Source: Bacteroidetes bacterium HGW-Bacteroidetes-1
Lineage (GTDB): Bacteria > Bacteroidota > Bacteroidia > Bacteroidales > F082
Direction of reading: 5' to 3'
DNA length: 64,000 nucleotides
NCBI GenBank assembly: GCA_002842755.1
Contig: PHDU01000011.1
Location: 17,041 to 81,040, forward strand
Each line of letters opens with the position of its first letter. Position 1 is the stretch's first letter. The notes below the pieces were generated by a model. That model was given only the letters and a program-made list of their open reading frames with translations, searched no databases and was not told the DNA's origin. Positions 36,199 to 45,594 of this stretch are shown here, in pieces. The position numbers were made by a program, and so were the translations under genes.

Positions 36199-38727
36199 TC
36201 AAAATTCAACCACAAACTTAAGATTGAGCTGTCGGGGAGTCAGGTAATTTGGAACGCCATATTGTATATTATTAACGTCCTTAACCCAGATGTAAGAGAT
36301 TGTGTTATTAATTTGAAGCAGATTAAAAACTTCAAGACTCACCCACATATTTTTTATATGCTGCAAAACCGCATTTTGACTCTTGTTGCTTCCCTCAATG
36401 ATGAGCTGCTTGCTGAATCCTATATCGACACGGCGATATTCGGGCATGCGTCTTGTTTGCTGATAGCGTTCCGTATTTGGAGGGCCAAAAGGGAGCCTGG
36501 AACCAAACAATAACTTAAGATGCACCCTGAATGAAGGATAATAAGGAATATAATCCTGAAAGAAAAGTGAAAACTGAACAAGTTGGTCGGTTGGCCTCGG
36601 AATCATCCCTGGAAAAACCCTGACAGTATCAGCAACTGTTTTATTCTCCGTCAAGAAACCAATACGATCTCCATCCGTATTTACATAATAATCGTAAAAA
36701 TCACCCTGCACATCTTCAGAGGTCGTCATGAAAGACAAACTTGCCCAACTTTCGATACCGGTTACAAATTCTCCATTTACTTTAAAATCGATACCTGTTG
36801 CATAACCTTTTGATTGTTGATCTGCATAATAGCGTATGCGTACATTGTCCACTTCATAAGGTATCAATCTGTCAAAATACTTATAATAAATTTCAGAAGT
36901 GAACACAAAAGGGCGATTCCATGCTGTGAAGTCAACATCACTTGCGCCAACTAGTTGATAAGAGCGTTGCGAGCGCACATCCGGATGAAGCATTCCATCA
37001 AAAAGTCGCATCTCCCGATAGAAAGGAGATTGGGTGTAAACTCCGACTGCAAGTCTGAATAGAGTATTTCGGTTCCAATCGGGTTTTATTGTTGCGCTTA
37101 TCCTGGGGCTTAGCATCCATTCGTTGGCGAAACCCCAATAATTCATTCTTAAACCAGCAGTCAATGTGTATGCGATATTCTTAGTATCAATAAAATTCCA
37201 TGATTGCTGCAAAAAAGCATTCAGATTATGAACATCCAAAACATTGTGTGATCGTGCTACCTGATTGAGCACAAGATCGTTTCTATTTGGGTTGGTACTG
37301 CCAATGTCATCTATCGGACGGGGTAAGGTAAAACCAGCTGAATCAAGCAACTCCCACTCATTCATCCTATCGTTGATACGCTGAAACTGATAGCGGGCGC
37401 CCCATTTTAAAGCTGAACGCATTTTGGCTATGGTACCTTTGTGTTCAATATTAAGAACAGTTGCATCAAAATAGTTCCGTGCATGGTCCAGAAATGTTCC
37501 GACGCCTTGCGATTGAACCACATTTCCAAACTGTTCGCTTCCAGGAGCGGTTTCGAGACGACCAATCCAATACTGTCCTTTAATGTCATACGTTTCTGTT
37601 TCAATTGTGCTGAAAGCTGATGCAATCAGTTTAAGTTCGGTCTCTTTATTAGGACGGTGGGTAATTGTAAGCGCTCCCATACCTGTACTATATTTATCTA
37701 CCTCCTGACCATCAAAATAGATTGTTAACCGATAGGCTTCCTTAATAGTGCCAAAATCAGTAGTTCTGGTTTCCGGGATAAGTTTATATTCATTCCTTGC
37801 GTAATAACCTAAAAAGGATATCTCCCAATCTTGACTTAGATTGAAATTTATCAAGCTTTGAATATCGACAAAATCAGGTCTGTACTGACCTTTTGTCTCA
37901 AGGGCATTGAGAATATATTGAGTTGTTTTATATCTTGCACCAAAAAGATAATTCATCTTGTTGTTCTTTAAAGCGCCTTCAGTATGAATATCTGCTCCAA
38001 GCAAACTTAACATCACGGATGATGCTGACTCTGTGGGTTTTTTATAAGTAATATCGAGAACTGAAGACAATTTATCCCCGTATTCGGCCGCAAACCCTCC
38101 TGCGGAAAAGGATATTCCTGATACCAGTGCAGAGTTTAAAAAACTCAATCCTTCTTGCTGCCCGGCACGAATTAAAAAAGGCTTATAAATCTCAATTCCG
38201 TTGACATAAACCAGATTCTCATCAAAGTTTCCTCCTCTCACTGTATATTGTGAGCTAAGTTCGTTGTTAGAAGATACACCTGGTAAAGTTTTAATAAGAT
38301 CCTCAATTCCGCCACTCACAGTAGGAAGCAGTTGTGCACTTTTGGGATCAATTCTCATCATGCTGCTTCTTTTCAATCGTTCATCTCGTACAACGGCGTC
38401 CGGAAGAACTGTTGCTGTAGTGAAAAGCATCACATCAAGTTGCATTATTTCACCTGAAACAAGTCTAATATTTTGATAATGTGGCTTATAGCCCACAAAA
38501 GTAAATGCAATAGTGAGCAATGTATCGGAAGGCACCTGAAATTCGTATCTACCTCTAAAGTCCGATGTTATTCCTCCGGGTGCATTTAGTAAGGAAATAT
38601 TTGTCAATTCAACAGGTTTACCTCGTTCATCAGTAATTCTTCCAGTGACAGTCCCTTTTTGCTGAGCAAAAACCAATAGGGGTAATAGGATAAAAAAAAG
38701 GAGACATTTTCGCACTGTCAATACCAT
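36199..38727 (-). CDS. TonB-dependent receptor with carboxypeptidase-like regulatory domain
   Basis: An 842-residue outer-membrane receptor. Signal peptide at about 1-21 (VFAQQKG). CarboxypepD_reg-like beta-sandwich at about 25-110 (GTVTGRITDERGKPVELTNISLL). Plug domain at about 125-230 (LLPTVSGGIEDLIKTLPGVSSNNELSSQYTVRGGNFDENLVYVNGIEIY). The 22-strand barrel ends in RQLNLKFVVEF with terminal Phe. No SusD-type lipoprotein or TonB/ExbBD genes adjoin, so it is not a classical polysaccharide-utilisation receptor. Ligand unknown; metal chelate, peptide or vitamin are possible. Confidence 0.93.
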   Translation of the reverse strand: MVLTVRKCLLFFILLPLLVFAQQKGTVTGRITDERGKPVELTNISLLNAPGGITSDFRGRYEFQVPSDTLLTIAFTFVGYKPHYQNIRLVSGEIMQLDVMLFTTATVLPDAVVRDERLKRSSMMRIDPKSAQLLPTVSGGIEDLIKTLPGVSSNNELSSQYTVRGGNFDENLVYVNGIEIYKPFLIRAGQQEGLSFLNSALVSGISFSAGGFAAEYGDKLSSVLDITYKKPTESASSVMLSLLGADIHTEGALKNNKMNYLFGARYKTTQYILNALETKGQYRPDFVDIQSLINFNLSQDWEISFLGYYARNEYKLIPETRTTDFGTIKEAYRLTIYFDGQEVDKYSTGMGALTITHRPNKETELKLIASAFSTIETETYDIKGQYWIGRLETAPGSEQFGNVVQSQGVGTFLDHARNYFDATVLNIEHKGTIAKMRSALKWGARYQFQRINDRMNEWELLDSAGFTLPRPIDDIGSTNPNRNDLVLNQVARSHNVLDVHNLNAFLQQSWNFIDTKNIAYTLTAGLRMNYWGFANEWMLSPRISATIKPDWNRNTLFRLAVGVYTQSPFYREMRLFDGMLHPDVRSQRSYQLVGASDVDFTAWNRPFVFTSEIYYKYFDRLIPYEVDNVRIRYYADQQSKGYATGIDFKVNGEFVTGIESWASLSFMTTSEDVQGDFYDYYVNTDGDRIGFLTENKTVADTVRVFPGMIPRPTDQLVQFSLFFQDYIPYYPSFRVHLKLLFGSRLPFGPPNTERYQQTRRMPEYRRVDIGFSKQLIIEGSNKSQNAVLQHIKNMWVSLEVFNLLQINNTISYIWVKDVNNIQYGVPNYLTPRQLNLKFVVEF

Positions 38728-38792
38728 GTTTGAAGTTTTTTACATTAAACTCATTTCCGTGGTTTTTATTTTGCCTAATGGTGCTATCAAAA

Positions 38793-38826
38793 TAAAAAAA
38801 GCTGCTATCGTACACCGAAAGCAGCT
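38793..38826 (-). terminator. Terminator of rpmB
   Basis: On the minus strand AGCTGC (38826-38821) and GCAGCT (38805-38800) pair around a loop of about 15 nt, followed by a T-run (A-run 38793-38800 on plus). Located 23 nt after the rpmB stop. Confidence 0.65.
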
Positions 38827-38848
38827 CTTCTTATATTTTTTTTTGAAA

Positions 38849-39091
38849 TTAGCGACGGTATAGATTTCCACTTTTATCAGCATCTATCAACGCATTGTAA
38901 ATACCTTTTTTATTGATGGTACGCAATCCTGCTGCTGAAACTTTTAAAGTAACCCACTCTTCCATTTCAGGCACATAAAAACGTTTTACGTGAAGATTTG
39001 GCTCGAAGGTTCTTTTTGTTTTGCGATTAGAATGAGAAACATTATTTCCCGATATCACTTTCTTTCCTGTAATCTGACAAACTTTTGACAT
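38849..39091 (-). CDS. rpmB: 50S ribosomal protein L28
   Basis: An 80-residue basic ribosomal protein. The N terminus [27 protein letters not shown] is the L28 signature, followed by [35 protein letters not shown]. Contains no CxxC pair, so it is the zinc-free form. It stands alone; in many Bacteroidota rpmB is followed by rpmG, which I do not see here. A -7-like TTATTTTG lies on the minus strand about 40 nt upstream. Confidence 0.97.
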   Translation of the reverse strand: MSKVCQITGKKVISGNNVSHSNRKTKRTFEPNLHVKRFYVPEMEEWVTLKVSAAGLRTINKKGIYNALIDADKSGNLYRR

Positions 39092-39409
39092 AGCGCTATT
39101 TTGTTAAATCGTTCTTCCTCAAAAAGGGAGTGCAAAATAACAGCTTTTTTTTCAATTAAACAACCAATCCATTCATTTTTTTATGTTTTTTGTTGTTGGG
39201 TATATTTTGAACTTTCTTTTAAGCTTCTAATTCCCTCATATACACTTGTCTATTAATAGTTTATGTATGCAATTCTTTTCAATGGAATGGTTTTAACATT
39301 ATGACCTAAAAATAGAGAAGTCCATCTCCTTTTGGGAAATAACATTATGAAAAATCATAATTCCTGATAATAGTAGGTATTTAAAATCATTCTAAATAAT
39401 AATTTGTAT
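39092..39409. other. Gene-free region between rpmB and the SlyD-like gene
   Basis: About 320 nt of AT-rich DNA holding divergent promoters. No open frame, RNA gene or strong hairpin was recognised. Confidence 0.4.
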
Positions 39410-39417
39410 TATTTTTG
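39410..39417 (+). promoter_or_regulatory. -7 promoter element for the SlyD-like gene
   Basis: TATTTTTG, leader of about 65 nt to ATG 39489. Confidence 0.5.
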
Positions 39418-39488
39418 CAATCTCAAATATGGCTAATATTAGCATAACAATATTTTAGAAAAATAATAACAGTAATATAATTTCAATT

Positions 39489-40112
39489 ATGGTCATTGAA
39501 AAAAATAAAGTTGGAGTACTAACTTATAGTATTCAAATTGATAATGAAGTCGGTGAGATTTTAGAAAGTGCTGGTTTAAATGACCCTAAAACCATGCTTT
39601 TTGGCACAGGCAGACTTTTAAAAAGTTTTGAAGAACGACTTCTCGGCCTCAGAACCGGGGCTAAATTTGAGTTTACGCTTACCCCTGAGGATTCCTTTGG
39701 ATTGTACCGTGAAGAATTAAAGATGGACATTCCTAAGTCTGCATTTATGGTTAATGGAACCATAAAACCTGATACTCTTATTGTTGGAAGAACTATTCCA
39801 ATGATGGATAGCGAAGGAAATCCCTTTGATGGCAGAGTTATTGCATTAAATGGCGATGTTGTATCAATGGATTTCAACCATCCGCTCGCTGGCAAGAGTC
39901 TTTTTACAAAAGGAGAAATTCTGAATGTACGTGAAGCAACTTATGAAGAACTTAATCCAGCCACATCAGGCTGTGGCTGTGGCACTTCCAATGAAAGTTG
40001 CTGTGGTGGAGGCGAACATAAACATTCTCATCATAAAGATCATGACGAAGAAGGGTGTGGTGTTTGTGGTGACACCAAAGAGGTTCATCAGCATGGCAGT
40101 TGCAACTGCTAA
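39489..40112 (+). CDS. SlyD-like FKBP-type peptidyl-prolyl isomerase
   Basis: A 207-residue folding helper. The FKBP domain with the inserted IF chaperone domain spans about 1-150 (KNKVGVLTYSIQ, LFGTGRLLKSFEERLLGLRTGAKFEF, the IF insert DIPKSAFMV...GRTIPMMD, and SMDFNHPLAGKSLFT). The last ~45 residues are a Cys/His-rich tail (GCGCG, CCGGGEHKHSHHKDHD, GCGVCG, HQHGSCNC), as in nickel-handling SlyD proteins. So the protein probably binds Ni, Zn or Cu as well as acting as an isomerase or chaperone. Monocistronic with its own terminator. Confidence 0.93.
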   Translation: MVIEKNKVGVLTYSIQIDNEVGEILESAGLNDPKTMLFGTGRLLKSFEERLLGLRTGAKFEFTLTPEDSFGLYREELKMDIPKSAFMVNGTIKPDTLIVGRTIPMMDSEGNPFDGRVIALNGDVVSMDFNHPLAGKSLFTKGEILNVREATYEELNPATSGCGCGTSNESCCGGGEHKHSHHKDHDEEGCGVCGDTKEVHQHGSCNC

Positions 40113-40126
40113 AAACATTAAAAAAA

Positions 40127-40157
40127 AGGCTGAATCAATGATTCAGCCTTTTTTTTT
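40127..40157 (+). terminator. Intrinsic terminator of the SlyD-like gene
   Basis: AGGCTGAAT (40127-40135), short loop, ATTCAGCCT (40141-40149), then nine T in a row including the last stem base. 14 nt after the stop. Confidence 0.92.
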
Positions 40158-40184
40158 CCATCATCTAATCCTTCAGCAATCAAC

Positions 40185-40316
40185 TTAATTTGACTCAAAA
40201 TTACTGTCGTCATGCTCCTTTATAAAAGAATCGTTTATGATTGCATGTACAACAACCCCTATTCCGATCGCAGTGAAGGATAATAAAATAATTAAAGCGA
40301 TCATGACAGTATGCAT
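40185..40316 (-). CDS. Possible 43-residue single-span membrane protein
   Basis: An ATG-to-TAA frame on the minus strand encodes 43 residues. It starts MHTVMIALIILLSFTAIGIG, is hydrophobic up to about residue 27 and then turns charged (NDSFIKEHDDSN). The pattern (short N terminus, one helix, acidic tail) is that of small membrane proteins, and the frame fills the space between the SlyD terminator and the next promoter. No ribosome site or promoter is clear, so it may be chance. No homologue is recognised. Confidence 0.35.
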   Translation of the reverse strand: MHTVMIALIILLSFTAIGIGVVVHAIINDSFIKEHDDSNFESN

Positions 40317-40530
40317 TAGAACGTTGTTCAATCAATAATAATTGATGTATCAAAAATATAATATTTTTGATTCTGTGAGCTGTTTTATGAATTAATTATT
40401 ACCAAATTATTAACAAATTTAAATTTACCGATGATGGAGCTATAAAAAATTATTCTTGGCATATTGTTGTTTATTAACCTGACATATTAATTAACAAAAA
40501 AGAAATCTCTCGATAAAGAAGGTGAAAATG

Positions 40531-40538
40531 TATATTTG
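40531..40538 (+). promoter_or_regulatory. -7 promoter element for the PEP/pyruvate-binding protein gene
   Basis: TATATTTG, full consensus match, 30 nt before ATG 40568. Confidence 0.5.
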
Positions 40539-40567
40539 CATAATCAACACTCAGACATAAAACTTTT

Positions 40568-43500
40568 ATGGTACCTACGCGATTTGATCTCCACACAAAA
40601 CAGCTGCTTTTTAATGATACGCCCTTTATCAGCTTGATGAAAAAGCGCATTTATCACGTGCTACTTATATCCTCAGTTTATGATGCATTTATGCTTGAAG
40701 AAGATGGTCGTATAGACGAACAGATATTTAACGAATATGTATCGCTTAATCTTCGCTATCCTCCTACTTTTATTCTTGTCAGTAACGATACGGAAGCTTA
40801 TAAAGTACTTGAGGAAGAGAATATTGATCTGATAATTACGATGTTGAGTTCAAATGAAAAACAAACGTATCAACTTGCCGAAAAGATTAAAGTGCAATAT
40901 CCCTTGATACCATTTGTTGTATTGGCCCCTCTCTCCCGAGAGCTATCCCTTAAAATTGACAGAAAAGATCTTAGGTCAATTGATTACATTTTTAATTGGT
41001 TAGGGAATGCAGACATTCTACTCGCCATCATTAAATTGATTGAAGATAAAATGAATGCAGAACATGACATTGTTGATGTTGGTGTTCAATGTATTATTTT
41101 GGTTGAAGACTCGGTGCGATTTTACTCAAGTTACCTTCCAAACATTTATAAAATTATTTTCAAACAGTCGAAATCTTTCATGACTGAGGGGCTCAATGAG
41201 CATCAAAAAACGCTTAGAATGCGCGGTAGACCTAAGATTCTACTTGCAACAAATTACGAAGAGGCCATTGGTTTATATAAAAAATATAAAGGGAATCTTT
41301 TGGGTATCATTTCAGACATTTCCTATGAAAGGGAAGGCAAAAAAGACCCCCAGGCAGGTATCAGACTTTGCCAGGTAGTAAAGAAAAACGACAAATACAT
41401 GCCGATGCTTCTTCAATCTTCGGACGGTCAAAACGAAGAAATCGCAAAGCAGATAAAGGTGGGCTTTATCAATAAAAACTCCAAAACCCTATCCATTGAG
41501 TTACGCAGATTTATAAAAGAGTACTTTGCTTTTGGTGATTTTGTTTTCAAAGATCCTGATACCGGAATGGAAGTGATGAGGGCCGGTGATCTTAAAACCA
41601 TGCAGGAAAAAATATTTCAGGTCCCTAATAATGCGCTTCAATACCATATTGAGCGCAACCATCTTTCAAAATGGCTGCGTGCACGTGCTCTTTTTCCATT
41701 GGCTGATCTTTTTAAATTATTCTCCTCTGAGGACTTTCAGGATTGTGATGAAATAAAACGTTTTGTTTTTGATGCCATTGCAACATTCCGCTTAAACAAG
41801 GCCAAAGGAGTTATTGCAGAATTTAATCGCGAAAGTTTCGACGAATATCTTTCATTTACTCGCATTGGACAGGGCTCAATTGGTGGTAAAGCACGTGGTT
41901 TGGCATTCCTCGATTCGTTGATCAAGCGCAATAATCTACACGATAAATTTGAAGGAGTAACCATAGGAATCCCCCGCACTGTTGTGCTTTGCACGGATGT
42001 TTTCGATGAATTTATGGAAGAAAATAATCTGTACTCCATTGGCTTATCTGACGACTATTCGGATGAAGAAATTTTAAAATATTTTGTGGAAGGACGCCTC
42101 CCATTTCGTATCCATGAAGACCTCTACACTCTTATCTCAGTTATCCGTAATCCCTTGGCAATTAGATCATCTAGTCTTCTTGAAGATTCTCATTATCAGC
42201 CTTTTGCAGGTATTTATAGCACATATATGATACCTGTGGTTGAAAATGATGAAAGAACCATGATCAGAATGTTGAGCAACGCAATCAAAAGCGTTTATGC
42301 TTCTGCTTTTTTTAAAGATAGCAAAGCTTATATGATGGCAACCAAAAATGTTATTGATGAGGAAAAGATGGCGATTGTACTACAGGAGGTATGTGGGAAA
42401 GCCTATGATAAAAGATATTATCCTGCATGTTCCGGCGTTGCACGTTCAATCAATTTTTATCCTCTTGGATCTGAAAAGCCTGAAGATGGTATCGCCAATA
42501 TTGCCTTGGGTTTAGGAAAGCATATCGTTGATGGCGGTCAAAGCCTACGGTTTTCGCCGAAATTTCCTCAGAAAGTTTTGCAGACCAGCCAACCTGATCT
42601 TGCCTTGCGTGAAACTCAAAAACATTTTTTCGCTCTAAATCTTGATCCCGAAAGTTTCAAAATATCCATCGATGAGTCAGCAAATCTGTTGCAACTTAAG
42701 GTTGGTGAAGCTGAAAAAGATGGTGTATTGAAATTGGTGTGCTCCACTTATGATTATCAAAACAACCTCCTTAGAGACGGATATCATGAAGATGGGAAGA
42801 AACTAATTACATTTGCTAACATACTAAAATACAACACCTTTCCTCTTGCAGATATTCTTAAAGACGTATTGCAAGTTGGTCAGTTTGAAATGGGGAAACC
42901 CATCGAAATTGAGTTTGCTATTGAGCTAAATAAGCCAAAAGAGGTGCAAAAAATGTTTTATGTATTACAGATAAGACCAATAGTTAACATTGATGAAACC
43001 ATTGCATTGGATTTGGAGAGCATTCCTAAAAGTGACTTAATAATTAAAGCTGAACACACACTGGGAAACGGTTTAATAAAAAATATTTTTGATATTGTAT
43101 ATGTAAAACCCAGTGCATTTGATCCATCTAAAACAATTGAAGTAGCAGCTTTGATTGGTCAGTTGAACGACCGCTTTTTGAAAGACGGGAAAAACTATAT
43201 TCTAATCGGCCCTGGAAGATGGGGTTCGAGTGATCCATGGCTTGGAATTCCTGTAAAATGGTCGCAAATCTCTGCCGCACGCGTTATCATTGAATCCGGC
43301 CTCGAACATTACCGTATTGACCCCAGTCAGGGAACTCACTTCTTCCAGAATCTTACATCTTTTGGGGTGGGGTATTTCACCATCAATCCTTTTATCCATG
43401 ATGGCTATTATGATATTAATTATCTGGATCAGCAACAGGCTTTTTTTGAGGACGATTATATCCGACATATTCGTTTCGAAGAATCCCTTATCATTGCGAT

Positions 43501-43570
43501 AGATGGAAAACATAATAAAGGAGCCATTTTTAAGAACGGAGTTGCCTTTAATACTTCAAAAAAAATATAA
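40568..43570 (+). CDS. PEP/pyruvate-binding (PPDK N-terminal) domain protein with receiver-like domains
   Basis: A 1000-residue protein. The first ~340 residues look like two response-regulator receiver-fold domains: one at about 25-150 (YHVLLISSVYDAFMLEEDG start) and a second at about 170-310 (CIILVEDSVRFYSSYLP, then LLGIISDISYEREGKKDPQAGI, resembling the phospho-acceptor strand). Residues about 435-820 are a PPDK/PEP-synthase ATP-grasp-like domain: GQGSIGGKARGLAFLD, IRSSSLLEDSHYQPFAGIYSTY, VLQIRPIVN. The phosphohistidine swivel domain and the PEP-binding TIM barrel are absent, so it cannot be a PEP synthase. A signalling or phosphotransfer role is inferred. Monocistronic. Confidence 0.83.
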   Translation: MVPTRFDLHTKQLLFNDTPFISLMKKRIYHVLLISSVYDAFMLEEDGRIDEQIFNEYVSLNLRYPPTFILVSNDTEAYKVLEEENIDLIITMLSSNEKQTYQLAEKIKVQYPLIPFVVLAPLSRELSLKIDRKDLRSIDYIFNWLGNADILLAIIKLIEDKMNAEHDIVDVGVQCIILVEDSVRFYSSYLPNIYKIIFKQSKSFMTEGLNEHQKTLRMRGRPKILLATNYEEAIGLYKKYKGNLLGIISDISYEREGKKDPQAGIRLCQVVKKNDKYMPMLLQSSDGQNEEIAKQIKVGFINKNSKTLSIELRRFIKEYFAFGDFVFKDPDTGMEVMRAGDLKTMQEKIFQVPNNALQYHIERNHLSKWLRARALFPLADLFKLFSSEDFQDCDEIKRFVFDAIATFRLNKAKGVIAEFNRESFDEYLSFTRIGQGSIGGKARGLAFLDSLIKRNNLHDKFEGVTIGIPRTVVLCTDVFDEFMEENNLYSIGLSDDYSDEEILKYFVEGRLPFRIHEDLYTLISVIRNPLAIRSSSLLEDSHYQPFAGIYSTYMIPVVENDERTMIRMLSNAIKSVYASAFFKDSKAYMMATKNVIDEEKMAIVLQEVCGKAYDKRYYPACSGVARSINFYPLGSEKPEDGIANIALGLGKHIVDGGQSLRFSPKFPQKVLQTSQPDLALRETQKHFFALNLDPESFKISIDESANLLQLKVGEAEKDGVLKLVCSTYDYQNNLLRDGYHEDGKKLITFANILKYNTFPLADILKDVLQVGQFEMGKPIEIEFAIELNKPKEVQKMFYVLQIRPIVNIDETIALDLESIPKSDLIIKAEHTLGNGLIKNIFDIVYVKPSAFDPSKTIEVAALIGQLNDRFLKDGKNYILIGPGRWGSSDPWLGIPVKWSQISAARVIIESGLEHYRIDPSQGTHFFQNLTSFGVGYFTINPFIHDGYYDINYLDQQQAFFEDDYIRHIRFEESLIIAIDGKHNKGAIFKNGVAFNTSKKI

Positions 43571-43651
43571 AGAAATAATGCCAATTCTAATTCTCGAGAC
43601 TCTAATTTTCATTATTCAAATTCCTAATTGACTCATTTTGATAAAAGAAAA

Positions 43652-44914
43652 ATGAAAAAAATAAAATTCTTTATGTTTATAATTATAATGTTAATAGGAG
43701 GTATAATATTAAATACCTCCTGTCAAAACGACGTAAATCCTGAGGAAAAATCAATTATACCCTCACCTGATTACAAAAACTTCAATACAATGGCTGACTT
43801 TAATGCAGTTTTAGATAAAATGGCATCTATTAATGACTCTTTGGATCGTGAAACACGTTTGAAGATTTTGTGGGACAGTCTTAAAGAGAACAGACAAATA
43901 CCTTTTATTTTTGATGACTCTGTAACATTTCTATACAGGGGAAGTGCGAATAGTGTTGCCTGGGCAGGAGATTTCAATGGATGGGATCCAGCAACGAATG
44001 GATGGCAGGGTCAAAAAATAAGCCAAAGTAATATCTGGCGACTTTCTAAATCCTTGCCATTAGATGCCAGGCTCGACTACAAAATTGTTGTGAATAATAA
44101 CTGGATGCTCGATCCTTCAAATCCCAATCAGCAGTACAGCGGTTTTGGACCTAACTCCGAATTGCAAATGCCTTCCTGGGCTTTTCCTGATGAAACAAAT
44201 GCACACTCCGATGTAAATAAAGGAATTCTAAGTGATAACAAACTGATTTCAAGTAACTCTGAAAATCTTAATTATGATGTGAGATACAAAGTTTATACCC
44301 CATACAATTACGCTCAATTGTCAAGTTTACCAGTTATTTATGTTACCGATGGGCATGAATATGCTGACAGCCGTCTTGGGGCAATGATCAATGTACTCGA
44401 CAACCTAATTCATGATAATACAATAGAGCCTGTTATTGCAGTATTCATCGATCCTCGTAATCCTGTAAATGGAAATAACAGGAGAATGACCGAATACAGG
44501 GCCAATATACGTTTTGCCAATTTTGTCGCAGATGAATTGGTTGAAGCAATCGATAGCGCATACAATACAAGTCATGAACCTTCAAGAAGAGCAATTCTGG
44601 GCACTTCATTGGGTGGATGGAATTCAGCATATTTTGGGCTGGCGCGATCCGATAAATTTAATCTTATCGGGATACATTCTCCTGCTTTTGACAATGAGAT
44701 TATTGCCAACTACTCTTCGTCGCCTTTGCTTCCATTAAAAGTTTTTATGAGTACAGGAACCATTCATGACACGCAAATCAAAGCCCGGACAATGCGTGAT
44801 GTGATGCAATCCAAAGGTTACCAAATACTATATAAAGAGGTTAATGAAGGTCACTCATGGGGAAATTGGCGTGCACTAATTGATGAAACATTGATATTGT
44901 TTTTCGAGAAATAG
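43652..44914 (+). CDS. Secreted esterase with N-terminal glycogen-binding-like domain
   Basis: A 420-residue lipoprotein (lipobox LNTSCQND, Cys about 25). An E-set/CBM48-like domain at about 85-180 (VTFLYRGSANSVAWAGDFNGWDPATNGW) precedes an alpha/beta-hydrolase of the enterochelin-esterase/feruloyl-esterase (Fes-like, XynZ-type) family. This has the nucleophile elbow GTSLGGWNSAY (Ser about 317) and catalytic His in EVNEGHSWGNWR near the C terminus. Likely hydrolyses an ester on a polysaccharide or siderophore at the cell surface. ATG 43652 is preferred over 43628 because it starts the signal peptide directly. Convergent with the broken kinase gene. Confidence 0.88.
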   Translation: MKKIKFFMFIIIMLIGGIILNTSCQNDVNPEEKSIIPSPDYKNFNTMADFNAVLDKMASINDSLDRETRLKILWDSLKENRQIPFIFDDSVTFLYRGSANSVAWAGDFNGWDPATNGWQGQKISQSNIWRLSKSLPLDARLDYKIVVNNNWMLDPSNPNQQYSGFGPNSELQMPSWAFPDETNAHSDVNKGILSDNKLISSNSENLNYDVRYKVYTPYNYAQLSSLPVIYVTDGHEYADSRLGAMINVLDNLIHDNTIEPVIAVFIDPRNPVNGNNRRMTEYRANIRFANFVADELVEAIDSAYNTSHEPSRRAILGTSLGGWNSAYFGLARSDKFNLIGIHSPAFDNEIIANYSSSPLLPLKVFMSTGTIHDTQIKARTMRDVMQSKGYQILYKEVNEGHSWGNWRALIDETLILFFEK

Positions 44915-44961
44915 TTTTTATTAAACCCTCTATATTTTTGTAAAATTTAAGTTGAAAAAAA

Positions 44962-45576
44962 TCAACATGGTATCTCGATAAAGAACTGACTGCCTTTGTT
45001 TTCAATGCTTTCAACCCAAATTTTTCCTCCATTTAGTTCGATAAACTCTTTACATATCAAAAGCCCAAGCCCTGAGCTGCGTTCACCTTCAGTACCTTTC
45101 CGCCCTTTTGAACCATCTACATCAAAGAGTTTTGGAAGTAAAGAAGACGGAATTCCTATTCCTGAATCTGCAATAACGAGTTCAATTTTTTCTGTTTCTT
45201 TTTTTGCTTCAATCCAAACTTTACCACCAACGGGAGTAAATTTAATAGCATTGGTAAGAAGGTTTCTTATTACGGTCTGAATCATTTTTATATCTAAGTC
45301 AGCAAATAAGTCATCATTAATATGTACTTGTAATTCAAGAGATTTTTTGATCATCATCTCCTGATGAACAAAAACAACGTCATCAATCAGCTTCTTGACG
45401 CCAACTTTCTTAAGGACAGGTTTGGTCAATCCTCTTTGAATTTGAGACCACTCAAGCAGGTCTTCCAGCAGGTTATAGGTTGACGATGCTGATTTATAAA
45501 GTGACATAGACAGATTTTGAATTTCATCTTTAGAGAAGTCTTCACTTTCTTCCGCTAATAATTTTGACAATCCCAA
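44962..45576 (-). pseudogene. C-terminal part of a broken dCache histidine kinase
   Basis: About 204 residues from a TTG, holding the rest of the HisKA dimerisation helices (SKLLAEESEDFSKDEIQNLSMSLYKSASSTYNLLEDLLEWSQIQ) and a complete HATPase domain: N box RNLLTNAIKFT, G1 DSGIGI, G2 GLGLLICKEF. It is the direct continuation, in the same frame, of the 45595-47304 reading frame. Codons between the two read SPFTSFLG, exactly what follows 'AHDLR' in intact kinases. Separate translation would need the TTG at 45576; without the phosphoacceptor His it could not autophosphorylate. Best seen as half of one 780-residue gene split by a single TGA. Confidence 0.85.
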
Positions 45577-45594
45577 AAAAGAGGTAAAAGGACT

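Noticed and set aside
44962..45576. Independent small kinase (HATPase-only protein)
   Set aside because: It is in the same frame as the upstream half and starts only with TTG; the missing residues match the family exactly, so it is a fragment.
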